From: CAVOOW01 sp963697675
GTDB lineage: Bacteria; Actinomycetota; Actinomycetes; JACCUZ01
Assembly: GCA_963697675.1 (NCBI GenBank)
Contig: CAVOOW010000007.1
Location: 307,235 to 371,234, forward strand
Reading direction: 5' to 3'
DNA: 64,000 nt
The notes under the pieces were generated by a model. It was not told the origin of the DNA. It saw only the letters and a list, made by a program, of their open reading frames with translations, and searched no databases. A program made the translations under genes and the position numbers. This document shows, piece by piece, positions 8,879-16,860 of this stretch; position 1 is the first letter of the stretch, and each line of letters starts with the position of its first letter.

Positions 8879-9190
8879 ATGACTGATGTAGCGCGGGTCC
8901 TGGTGGCCCTGGCGGAGCCGACGCGCCGGCAGGTCCTCGAGGGGCTGCGGGCCGGACCCCGGTCGGTGGGAGAGCTCACCGACGCGGTACCCGTCTCCCA
9001 ATCGGCTGTCTCCCAGCACCTGCGGGTGCTGCGCGAGGCGGGTCTGGTGACGGAGCGGCGCGAGGGGACGCGGCGGCTCTACCGGGTGGATCCCGACGGG
9101 CTGAGCTCGTTGCGGGCCTACCTGGACGGGTTCTGGGACGACGCGCTGGAGGCCTTCCGGCGCTTTGCCGACGAGGAGGACACGAGATGA
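8879..9190 (+). CDS. ArsR-family winged-helix transcription regulator
   Basis: A 103-residue regulator. The winged helix is clear: ALAEPTRRQVLEGL, SVGELTDAVPVSQSAVSQHL (helix-turn-helix), REAGLVTERREGTRRLYRV (wing). There is no CxC metal site, so it probably senses something other than metal. It belongs to the common group of ArsR proteins paired with an AHSA1/SRPBCC partner. Its stop overlaps the start of the next gene (ATGA, 9187-9190). The palindrome on its own -10 region suggests autoregulation. Confidence 0.92.
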   Translation: MTDVARVLVALAEPTRRQVLEGLRAGPRSVGELTDAVPVSQSAVSQHLRVLREAGLVTERREGTRRLYRVDPDGLSSLRAYLDGFWDDALEAFRRFADEEDTR

Positions 9191-9639
9191 CTGAGACCGC
9201 CGATCGCGAGACCTCGGCGCCGGTAGTGCGGACCGTGCACGTCCGGTGCGCGCCGGACCGGGCCTTCAGCCTGTTCACCGACCGGATCGCTGACTGGTGG
9301 CCGCTGCAGCGGTTCGGGCTCTTCGAGGCCGAGACCGCCGGCGTGTGGTTCGAGGGTGATCGGGTCGTCGAACGCTCGACCTCGGGGGAGGAGGGCGTCT
9401 GGGCCGAGGTGCTGGACTGGTCGCCGCCCAGCAAGCTCGCGATGTCGTGGCATCCCGGGACCCCGCCGGAGGACGCCACCGTCGTCGAGGTGGAGTTCTT
9501 CGCCGATGACGACGGCACCCGCGTGGTGCTGACCCACCACGGGTGGGAGCGGCTCGGTGACCGGGCGGCCGAGGCACGCGGCTCCTACTCGCAGGGCTGG
9601 CTCTCGGTGCTCGAGGGCTACGCGGCGCTTTCTGCCTAA
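9187..9639 (+). CDS. SRPBCC/AHSA1-like protein
   Basis: A 150-residue START-like (Bet v 1 fold) protein of the activator-of-Hsp90-ATPase-1 type. Typical segments: VHVRCAPDRAFSLFTDRIADWWP, EGVWAEVLDWSPPSKLAMSWHPG, TRVVLTHHGWERLGD and the C-terminal SYSQGWLSVLEGYA. It is translationally coupled to the ArsR gene upstream. Such pairs are widespread and their ligands mostly unknown; a hydrophobic small molecule is the usual expectation. It converges on the radical SAM gene with only 15 bp between the stops. Confidence 0.9.
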   Translation: MTETADRETSAPVVRTVHVRCAPDRAFSLFTDRIADWWPLQRFGLFEAETAGVWFEGDRVVERSTSGEEGVWAEVLDWSPPSKLAMSWHPGTPPEDATVVEVEFFADDDGTRVVLTHHGWERLGDRAAEARGSYSQGWLSVLEGYAALSA

Positions 9640-9654
9640 TCGGAAGGGCGCGCC

Positions 9655-10722
9655 TCATATCAGCTCCAGCTGCACGACGTCGCGCCGCTGCTCCACCGTC
9701 GGTGGGTGCGGCCGCGCACGCTTCGCCCGTTCGTGTCCCGTTCGGCGGCGCAGGACGTTGGTGCGGCCGACCCCGTAGCGGTCCGCCAACGCGCGTACCT
9801 TCTCGGTGATTTCGCGTTGGTAGCCGTTCGGTGCGTTGGACCGTTCGCCGTAGAGGTCGCGATATCGGGGGAGCAGGTCGGGATGCTCGCGGCGCAACCA
9901 GGCCTGCCACCACTCTCGTGCACCGGGTCGCAGGTGCAACACGATCGGCGAGACGTAGGGCGCGCCGCTCCTCGCCACCGCTGCGACGGTCGCCTCGAGC
10001 TGGGCGTCGGAGTCTGTGAGGTAGGGGAGGATCGGCGCCATCAGGACACCGCACGAGACGCCTGCCTCGTTGAGGGTTCGCGCTACGTCGAGACGGCGTT
10101 GAGGTGGGGGCGTGCCCGGTTCGACACTGCGCCAGACCTCGTCGTCGACGAACCCAACCGAAACCGCGGCGGACACGTCGGTGACATCGGCTGCCTGCTC
10201 GAGCAGCGGCAGGTCCCGAAGGATCAGGGCTCCCTTGGTGAGGATCGAGAACGGGTTGGCGGCGTCGGTGAGCGCTTCGATGATCGGCGGCATCAGCCGG
10301 TAGCGGCCCTCCGCCCGCTGGTAGCAGTCGACGTTGGTGCCCATCGCGATGTGCTCGCCCTGCCAGCTCGCGCGGGCCAGTTCGCGGCGCAGGACTTCTC
10401 CGACGTTGGTCTTCACCACTATCTGGGTGTCGAAGTCGTGACCGGCGTCTAAATCCAGATATTTATGTGTATTTCGGGCGAAGCAGTAAATACACGCATG
10501 ACTGCAGCCCCGGTAGGGGTTGATCGTCCACCGGAACGGCATCCGTGAGGCTTCCGGGACTTTGTTCAGCGCGGAACGGGCGGTGACCTCATGGAAGGTG
10601 ATGCCGCGGAACTCCGGGGTGTCGAACCGCCTGGTCACCGCGCCGCGGGGGAGCAGCGGGACGCGGCCGCCGACGGTTGTGGCGACCTCGTCATCGGCGA
10701 GTCGGAGAGTGTCCCATCGCAT
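9655..10722 (-). CDS. Rv2578c-family radical SAM protein
   Basis: A 355-residue radical SAM enzyme of the Rv2578c/SPL-like family. The iron-sulphur motif is CSHACIYC (Cys73, Cys77, Cys80), followed by the family block FARNTHKYLDLDAGHDFDTQ. Later segments IVVKTNVGEVLRREL, AMGTNVDCYQRAEGRYRL and ILTKGALILRDLPLL match. No intein is present. The ATG at 10722 lies 11 bases from a LexA-type box, with a TAATAG -10-like element between, so the gene is probably damage-inducible and nearly leaderless. From memory, Rv2578c of M. tuberculosis was reported in the LexA regulon, which agrees. The reaction is unknown. Confidence 0.9.
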   Translation of the reverse strand: MRWDTLRLADDEVATTVGGRVPLLPRGAVTRRFDTPEFRGITFHEVTARSALNKVPEASRMPFRWTINPYRGCSHACIYCFARNTHKYLDLDAGHDFDTQIVVKTNVGEVLRRELARASWQGEHIAMGTNVDCYQRAEGRYRLMPPIIEALTDAANPFSILTKGALILRDLPLLEQAADVTDVSAAVSVGFVDDEVWRSVEPGTPPPQRRLDVARTLNEAGVSCGVLMAPILPYLTDSDAQLEATVAAVARSGAPYVSPIVLHLRPGAREWWQAWLRREHPDLLPRYRDLYGERSNAPNGYQREITEKVRALADRYGVGRTNVLRRRTGHERAKRARPHPPTVEQRRDVVQLELI

Positions 10723-10732
10723 GACACTATTA

Positions 10733-10744
10733 GAACACCTGTTC
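10733..10744 (-). promoter_or_regulatory. LexA-type SOS box
   Basis: GAACACCTGTTC is a perfect match to the actinobacterial LexA core GAAC-N4-GTTC, and the symmetry extends one base on each side. It lies 11 bases before the ATG of the radical SAM gene and overlaps its likely promoter. Confidence 0.8.
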
Positions 10745-11639
10745 TGGATATCTGCTTAGCGTCGAAGATCCCGGCAATGAAACGCGGACAGACCCTGACG
10801 CGGCGGCGGAGTACGGGCCATGCGATGGAGTTGAGGTCAGGCTTGCGAACGACGCGCCGATGACTGGGCACCTGCGAAGTTGCGTTGGCTCGAGCGGATG
10901 CAGGCTCGCGGCGCTGCGAAGGTCGAACGTGTGAGTGGCGCACGCCGAAGTGACCGAGGTATGTCACGCGACCTGTCGAGCGCCTACCCGGTGACGGCGG
11001 GCACGATCTGCACGGACCCGGACAGCGATCTCGACCGGTTCGCCGCGACTGGCGTCATCGCGGATCGGCGTGTCCGCAGTGGGTCAGCCGCGGATCATGC
11101 CAGTCCGAGGAGCCGCGTGGGCGTGGATGCGTCGACCTGGGCGGCGCGACGATCTGCCCGAACCGCGAGCAGCGTCTGCCGGTCGTGAGGTGACGAGCCG
11201 TTGGTCGGTAGGGCGCGCACATGGAGGCCGGCGACGTGCATCGAGCACGGTGCCGGTGCAGGAAGCGGTGGCAGCAGGCGGAACAGCGCGGCTGCCGTCG
11301 CGGAGCGTCGCCCGGTAGGCGGGCTCGACCGTCGCCCACGGCGCCAGAGACGGTCGCGAGTAGCGCCGGTAATTGCCGACGCGTGCGTCCCGTAGTCACC
11401 ATCTCGCACTCGATCTCGGAGACCCGGATGGCTCGTCCGTCGGTCATCAAGACGAGCTGCGGCTACACCCGACGAGGCAGCAACCACACGGCTACGACGC
11501 AGCCCGGACAAGGTCGAGGGGCTGCCCGGGGTGCACCGTGAACGGCATCACTGCTGAAACGCTGGCTGTCCGGGACTTTGCACTTCGAGGTGCGCCGAAC
11601 GGGCGACTGACCTCACTACGACGGACAGGTGAACCGCCG
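10745..11639. other. Gene-poor stretch
   Basis: No gene can be supported here. Open frames exist on both strands but none shows a recognisable family, a good ribosome site or a coherent frame. The minus-strand reading around 11,300-11,450 has protein-like segments that I cannot assign and that may be remnants. Together with the relic just to the right, the stretch looks like decaying DNA. Confidence 0.5.
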
Positions 11640-11762
11640 CGACGAACGTCGCGGGGTGCTCGAACCGCCGGCTCACCGCGGCCGCGCGGGGAACAGCGGG
11701 ACGCCGCAGCCGACTTGCGGCGACTTCGTCCGGCCGAGTCGCAATCGGACTGTCACTCACGC
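11640..11762 (-). pseudogene. Relic of the 5' end of a second Rv2578c-family gene
   Basis: Read leftward, this stretch encodes DSPIATRPDEVAAS..., then PRAAAVSRRFEHPATF, which aligns with residues 4-42 of the radical SAM protein at 9,655-10,722 (DTLRLADDEVATT..., PRGAVTRRFDTPEFRGITF). A GTG near 11,760 would give MSDSPIATRPDEVA. The similarity then stops and the iron-sulphur motif is absent. The relic keeps a LexA-type box identical in its 12 bases to that of the intact gene, at almost the same distance from the start. It looks like a partial duplication or the remains of a diverged paralogue. Confidence 0.65.
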
Positions 11763-11771
11763 AGACACCCA

Positions 11772-11783
11772 GAACACCTGTTC
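11772..11783 (-). promoter_or_regulatory. Second LexA-type box, identical to the first
   Basis: GAACACCTGTTC again, 12 bases upstream of the presumed GTG of the radical SAM relic. It is the same 12-mer as at 10,733-10,744. Confidence 0.65.
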
Positions 11784-11963
11784 GAGGGGGGAGTCCAGGG
11801 GGCTGTGGAAAACCAGCGAGCTTCCTGTCGCCGACTCGACTGGGCAACCTGAACCGGATCGCGCCGAAGGTGTGCACTGAACCGGACAAGCAGCGGTTGT
11901 CGGTGGGTCGGCCTAACGTGCTCCACATGACAAGTGGCCGACCGACCAGCAGAGGAGATCGTC

Positions 11964-12518
11964 ATGACCACGCTGTCAGATCGACCCAACACGGCCTTGA
12001 TCGTGATCGACGTCCAGAGGGGCGTCGTGTCCGAGGTGCACCAGCGTGACGTGGTTGTCGCCAACATCAACACGCTCGTCGACAGGGCTCGCGAGGAGGG
12101 AGTCCCGATCGTCTGGGTCCAGCACTCCGACGAGCACATGGCGATTGGGACTGACGCCTGGGAGTTGGTCCCGGAGCTGGACCGCCAGGAATCAGAGCCG
12201 TTGGTGCACAAGACGTTCGCCGATTCCTTCGAGGACACCGACCTGGAGGACGTGCTGGCCAAGGCTGGAGTCGGGCGCCTGGTCGTGAGCGGCGCACAGA
12301 CCGATGAATGCATCCGGTCGACGATTCATGGCGCATTCGTACGCGGCTACGACGTGACGCTGGTCGGTGACGCGCACACGACGGAGGATCAGACCCCGTG
12401 GGGCGCTCCGACGCCGGACAAGGTCATCGCGCACACGAATCTCTATTGGCAGAACCACACGGCGCCGGGTCGCACTGCGGGGGTCTCCGAGACCAAGGAC
12501 GTGACGTTCACCGACTGA
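11964..12518 (+). CDS. Isochorismatase-like cysteine hydrolase
   Basis: A 184-residue hydrolase of the isochorismatase/nicotinamidase fold. The catalytic triad is visible: Asp in ALIVIDVQRG, Lys in EPLVHKTFADSF and Cys in SGAQTDECIRSTIHGA. The preceding cis-peptide pattern and the YDVTLVGDAHTTED strand also fit. ATG 11964 is chosen because AGAGGAG (11951-11957) precedes it; an upstream in-frame GTG at 11934 has none. No neighbour points to a pathway, so the substrate (an amide or imide) cannot be named. It stands alone between the radical SAM relic and a stretch without genes. Confidence 0.9.
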   Translation: MTTLSDRPNTALIVIDVQRGVVSEVHQRDVVVANINTLVDRAREEGVPIVWVQHSDEHMAIGTDAWELVPELDRQESEPLVHKTFADSFEDTDLEDVLAKAGVGRLVVSGAQTDECIRSTIHGAFVRGYDVTLVGDAHTTEDQTPWGAPTPDKVIAHTNLYWQNHTAPGRTAGVSETKDVTFTD

Positions 12519-12910
12519 GCGGGTGGGTCGACGACGGCCGCTGCCGGCGTTCGTGGGGAGGGGTTCGTGGGGTCTCTGGCGTTCGCTCAAGCGTTACATG
12601 ACATAATGTACATTATCGGCGTTATTCATAGGAGAGGCATCTACCTGCAGGACCTCCCTGTTGGTGCCGCCGCCGACCGAAGGAACTCCCCGATACGTGT
12701 CGGTGGTGATGCCGATCGTGCAACCGGTCGCCAGAGCCGGACGGAATCTTCATGATCACGAAGCATCGTGTGGCGCGCGGCTTTGAGATCCTTCGCGATC
12801 ATGAAAAACGCGGCTGCCGCCGGGTGTCGGAGGTCGATGGTCGCCTGCCTGCGGACCGCCGTTCGCTGCCGGCCGGCATCGAGCCAGCTTCGGACCGATC
12901 TCCAGGCGGA
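12519..12910. other. Intergenic stretch without a supportable gene
   Basis: Nothing protein-coding can be defended. The stretch holds a 14-bp perfect palindrome at 12,603-12,616. Its minus-strand reading (12,690-12,830) has protein-like bits, such as KDLKAARHTMLRDHEDS, that I cannot place. Confidence 0.4.
12603..12616. promoter_or_regulatory. Perfect 14-bp palindrome, orphan operator candidate
   Basis: ATAATGTACATTAT is fully self-complementary and A/T-rich inside very GC-rich DNA, the look of a dimeric repressor site. It lies 85 bp after the isochorismatase-like gene and 340 bp before the ArsR-AHSA1 gene. No adjacent gene has an obvious claim to it. Confidence 0.45.
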
Positions 12911-12950
12911 GAGATTATTCGTTGACAAGAATATTCTCTGTCGGGAATAC
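12911..12950 (+). promoter_or_regulatory. Promoter and operator of the ArsR-AHSA1 fusion gene
   Basis: TTGACA at 12922-12927 and GAATAC at 12945-12950 are 17 bp apart; transcription would start within a few bases of the ATG at 12959. An inverted repeat (GAGATTATTC at 12911-12920, GAATATTCTC at 12929-12938, 9 of 10 pairs) surrounds the -35 and is a likely operator for the encoded regulator. Confidence 0.6.
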
Positions 12951-12958
12951 TCGTCACC

Positions 12959-13539
12959 ATGGACGCACTCCTCACCGCCCTGGCCGACCCGGCCCGCTGG
13001 CGGCTCGTGAGCCTGTTGGCCGAGCAGCCGCGCTCGGTCGGCGTTCTGGCCCAGCTCGCCGAGGCGCGCCAGCCGCAGACGACCAAGCACCTGCAGACCC
13101 TCGAGCGAGCCGGCCTGGTCACCTCCCAGCGGACCGGCCAGCGCCGCATCTACGCGCTCCGGTCCGCCGCCCTACGGGATCTGGCGGCGGCGCTCAGCGC
13201 GCTCGCCGACACCGCGGAACAGGTCGGTGGGCCGCGCACGATCTACGACGGGTACGGGCTCAGCCTCCACGCAGAGCGGCTCGCCGCGGACGAGTCGGGC
13301 TGGGCCGACGGCCGCTCGTTCCGGTTCCGCCGGTCGCTGAATGGCAGCCCCGGGCTGGTCTGGCGCCACCTGACCGAGGCCTCCCTGCTCGCCCGATGGT
13401 GGACCCCTGACGACTTACGCGTCTCCGAGCTCGTCTTCGACGCGAGACCGGGCGGGCGGATCGTCCTGGAGTACCGCGATGCCGAGGACGCGGACGGCTC
13501 CGACCTGGTCGTCGGGCGCGCAGAGGGAGTCGTCGACGC
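12959..13539 (+). CDS. ArsR regulator fused to AHSA1/SRPBCC domain, truncated by the contig join
   Basis: An ArsR winged helix (residues 1-80: ALADPARWRLVSLLAEQP, QPQTTKHLQTLERAGLVTSQ) is fused to an AHSA1 domain (from about residue 118: FRFRRSLNGSPGLVWRHLTE, LARWWTPDDLRV, GRIVLEYRDAEDADGSD). Thus the two partners that are separate genes at 8,879-9,639 are one protein here. The AHSA1 domain stops after GRAEGVVDA. The open frame then runs on into antisense amidohydrolase sequence, which is not its true end. About 50-60 residues of the normal domain are missing. The break coincides with the change of organism. Confidence 0.8.
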
Positions 13540-15034
13540 GCTTCATCGCGTCCATGCGCTCCAGCGGGTTGCCGGCCACCACGATGACGTCGGCCAGCTT
13601 TCCCTGCTCGACCGTGCCGAGATCCTTGACGAGGCCCAGCGCCTCGGCCCCGTTCCTGGTCGACGCCACGATCACGTCGACCGGGGACATGCCCATCTCG
13701 ACCATCGACATCATCTCGTTGGCCATCGGGTCTTCCTGCTGGAAGTTCAGGAACGAGTTGGTGTCGGTGCCGGTCGAGAACTTCGCGCCGGCGATGATGA
13801 ACCGGCGCATGTTCTCTTTCGAGATCTGCATCGCCTGCTGCTGCTGGTTGAACGAGGCGGCGCGGCGGCCGGGCGCCTGCAGGTGGACGTCGGGGAAGTC
13901 GGGCGGGTTGGCCGGATCGTAGGGCGGGCTCGCCGGATCGTCCGGGTGCTTCATGTTGGCGATCATCTTGTCGCGGTAACCGAGCAGAATGCGGTATTCC
14001 TTCGGATCCAGTCGTCATCGCGTAGAGCGATTCGTCGAAGCGATGGGGATCGGCGGCGCGCCTGGCGCCGACGATCATCACGTTCAGCAGGGTGTCGACG
14101 ATCACGTTCTTCTTGACGTAGCCGGCGATGATGTCCTTCTCGATCAGCGCGTTGCCGTAGAACGGGTGCTCCGAGCGTGTCGATGTCGAAGGCGAGCATC
14201 CGCCGCAGCCCGTCGTTGTTGCCGGTGCAGTGGACGTCGACGATCTTGCCGTGCTTGTGGGCCTTGTCGATGATGAAGCGGAGCTGGGCGTCGGTGTAGT
14301 CGTTGGTGCCGTCCCACTTATCGTCCGACATGTACAGCTTCCAGTAGTTGAAGTCGTCGCCGAGATACGCGTCCGTGTCCTTGTCGACGTCGGTGACGAC
14401 GTTGTAGGCGAAATTCTTCTTCATCCACTCGATGGCGTCGGGCGGTGTGTTCTTGACGTAGGACGCGAAGTACTCCTTGCTCATGAACAGCGCGCCGCCG
14501 AGAAAGACCCGCGGTCCAGGGATCTCGCCCTTGTCGATGGCGCGCTTGACCGGCAGCAGCGCCGCCGCCGGTCCGCTCGTGTTGCGCATGCTGGTGATGC
14601 CCTGCATCAGATACCAGAACGCCCTGGCCGGTTCCTTCGACCAGTTGTTCTCCCAGCGCGCGCGGACGTTGGCCAGAGGCAGATTCGCCGTCGGCGCAGG
14701 GTAGAGCGGGTTCAACTGGATATGCTGATTCGAGTTGATCAGACCCGGCATGACCGTCATCCCGGCGGCGTCGATGATCTCCGCCCCCGGCGGCGGCGTC
14801 ACGCTGTCGCTCGGCCCGACCTCGAGTGATGCGGTCGCCCTGCATGACGACCGTGTAGTCCCAGCGTGGCGCGGCGCCGGTGCCGTCGATGAGGAGGCCG
14901 CCGACGATGGCGATGGGCCGGTCAGGACGGTAGGGGGGCGCCTGCGGCCCCTGCGTTCGCACCGAGACGGGGACGCTGGCGAGAACCGAGCCGACGCTGA
15001 GGGCGAGGAGCACGCGGCGCGAACACTTCATCAT
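13534..15034 (-). CDS. Secreted amidohydrolase, paralogue 1 (3'-truncated at the join, frame broken)
   Basis: Paralogue of the genes at 16,861 and 20,405. A signal peptide (MMKCSRRVLLALSVGSVLAS) is followed by PIAIVGGLLIDGTGAAPRWDYTVV, then AAGMTVMPGLINSNQHIQLN, VDVHCTGNNDGLRRMLAF, ADPHRFDESLYAM, MRRFIIAGAKFSTGTDTNSF and GKLADVIVVAGNPLERMDAMKRV. The metal motif is NxH instead of HxH, as in its two paralogues. Frame shifts fall near 14,825, 14,175 and 14,010. The last nine or so residues (AYVIKGGVRYK in the paralogues) are missing because the gene is cut at 13,534-13,541, where actinobacterial DNA begins. It probably acts in the periplasm. Confidence 0.8.
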
Positions 15035-15088
15035 GAGAGGACCCCGGGCAGTTCCGGTCCGGCCAGAATGTCGTCAGAGCGTGTTGCG

Positions 15089-15155
15089 GAATTGAGCGCT
15101 TCACCACGGCCGTGGTAGCGAGTTGCGGGTCAATGTCGCAACGCACTCTTGGAAG
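15089..15155. repeat. Intergenic repeat, copy A
   Basis: This 67-base stretch is repeated at 37,311-37,373 with a few differences (shared blocks GAATTGAGCGCT, CGAGTTGCGGGTCAAT, CTCTTGGAAG). A hairpin centred on CCACGGCCGTGG lies inside. It sits upstream of the minus-strand amidohydrolase and of the promoter of the plus-strand gene at 15,400. Confidence 0.65.
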
Positions 15156-15296
15156 TGAACTGTTTATGTTTGTAGAATCCCGCACCGCTTATACCACGAA
15201 GCCCACCCGGCGGCGAATGAATTTCCCTCGCGCGTCCGCCGGCGTGGCGGGGCGGCGCCGCGGCCCTCGCCGCATCGTCCACGGCCGGCGCGGTTG

Positions 15297-15325
15297 TTGA
15301 CAGGCCGAATGGTGGTCACTATGAT
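15297..15325 (+). promoter_or_regulatory. Strong sigma70-type promoter
   Basis: TTGACA (15297-15302) and TATGAT (15320-15325), spaced by exactly 17 bp, precede the amidohydrolase gene at 15,400. The leader would be about 68 bases, with GGAAGG before the ATG. Confidence 0.75.
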
Positions 15326-15399
15326 TTCTGTCGTTTAAACCTAAATAATCGAAGTCGATCGCAGGGGACCGCAATCGTTTCTGCGGAAGGACGAGTGCC

Positions 15400-16821
15400 A
15401 TGCACGCCGATCGTCGATTTTGGTTGCTTGCCGCAGGAGCGGTCGCCGCCAGCGTCCTGTCTCCGCAGTTGCACGCGCAGTACCAGTTGCGGCAGCGGCC
15501 GGAGATGACCACGAGCGACGATGCGCGGCGGGTGCCGGTGCCGCCGCACGACCCGTCGAAGGATCAGGTGCTCGTGATCCGCGGCGCCACCCTGATCGAT
15601 GGCCGCGGCGGCGGACCGCTGCCGAACGCCGTGCTCGTGATCCGCGGCAATCGTATTCTCGATGTCGGGCCGGCCGGCCAGGTTCAGCTGCCGGCCAAGG
15701 TCGATCGCGCCATCGACGCCAAGGGTCTGTACATGGTGCCCGGGCTGGTCGATCTCCACATGCACTTTCGCCAGCAGCGCGGCGACGACTTCTCGATGTT
15801 CCGCGACTCCGATGCGGCGGCGGCGATTCGCGGCATCGAAAAGCTCGGCCTGTATCTCGACGGCGGCATCACCGCCGTCCGCGATCTCGGCGGGGCCAAC
15901 GATGTCGCGCAGAAAATCCAGGAGGCCGTTGCCCGCCACATCTTTCCCGGTCCCCGCGTTTTCTGGGCCGGGCGCCTGATCTCGTCGCGTGGCGGCCATG
16001 GGGACGAGATCACCGAGACGGCCTCCGGTCGTCCGAAGCCGGTCGAGACCAGCGCCAGCCAGCGCGTCGCGACCGGACCGTGGGACTGGCGGCTGGCGGT
16101 CCGCGAGGAAATCCGCCGCGGTGTCGACGTCATCAAGCTGACGGCTCCGTACGACAAGGAGGAGGTCGCGGCGGCCGTCGACGAGGCCCACATGCTTGGC
16201 ATCCCGGTCACGGTGGACGCGTTCGGCGACTATGTCACCTGGGCGAGCCAGGCGGGCATCGACAGCATCGAGCACCCGCTGTCGATCTCGCCCGAGACGA
16301 TCAAGGTGATGGCGGAGAAGAAAACCGCCCTCGTGCCGACGCTCACCGCGTTCTATAACCCGATGACATACGGGTATCCATCAGCAGGCATTCCGCCGGG
16401 CGGTTTCTTCTTCACGATGTCGCGCCGCTTTTCGATGACGCACGAAGGCAACGTCGAGACGGTGCGGCGGGCGAAGGCCGCCGGCATCAAGATCGGCGTC
16501 GGGACCGACATCCCGTTCGAAAACGAGCGCCGGTACCCGGGCGACTATTTCGTCGAGCTGAAGTTTCTGCGCGACGCGGGGTTGAGCAACAAGGACATTC
16601 TCGAAGCCGCGACGCGCACAGGCGGCGAGATTCTGGCGATTCCCGACAAGCTCGGGACGCTCGAAAAGGGCAAGCTGGCCGACGTGCTCGTGGTCGCCGG
16701 CGATCCGCTCCAGGACATCGAGAATCTGCGCAAGATGCGTCTGGTCGTCGCCGACGGCCGCGTCGTCCGCGACCGCATCGACAACGCCTCAGTCCCGTCC
16801 GAAGCCTCGAAGATGAAGTAA
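15400..16821 (+). CDS. Secreted prolidase-like amidohydrolase
   Basis: A 473-residue amidohydrolase of the imidazolonepropionase/Xaa-Pro-dipeptidase-like group, exported by a signal peptide ending LHAQ. Metal-site features: HxH in GLVDLHMHFRQQ, Lys in VDVIKLTAPYD, His in IDSIEHPLS and Asp in GVGTDIPFE. The usual histidine at the end of strand 5 (VAVHAHG in relatives) is Asp here (PVTVDAFG), so metal binding may differ. The C-terminus has the standard LEKGKLADVLVVAGDPL strand. It follows a strong promoter and has GGAAGG before the ATG. Forty bases separate it from the next amidohydrolase, so they are probably co-transcribed. Confidence 0.9.
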   Translation: MHADRRFWLLAAGAVAASVLSPQLHAQYQLRQRPEMTTSDDARRVPVPPHDPSKDQVLVIRGATLIDGRGGGPLPNAVLVIRGNRILDVGPAGQVQLPAKVDRAIDAKGLYMVPGLVDLHMHFRQQRGDDFSMFRDSDAAAAIRGIEKLGLYLDGGITAVRDLGGANDVAQKIQEAVARHIFPGPRVFWAGRLISSRGGHGDEITETASGRPKPVETSASQRVATGPWDWRLAVREEIRRGVDVIKLTAPYDKEEVAAAVDEAHMLGIPVTVDAFGDYVTWASQAGIDSIEHPLSISPETIKVMAEKKTALVPTLTAFYNPMTYGYPSAGIPPGGFFFTMSRRFSMTHEGNVETVRRAKAAGIKIGVGTDIPFENERRYPGDYFVELKFLRDAGLSNKDILEAATRTGGEILAIPDKLGTLEKGKLADVLVVAGDPLQDIENLRKMRLVVADGRVVRDRIDNASVPSEASKMK

Positions 16822-16860
16822 CCGCTGCGGCGCGACGCGTGCGTGTGAGGGAGGTCTCTT

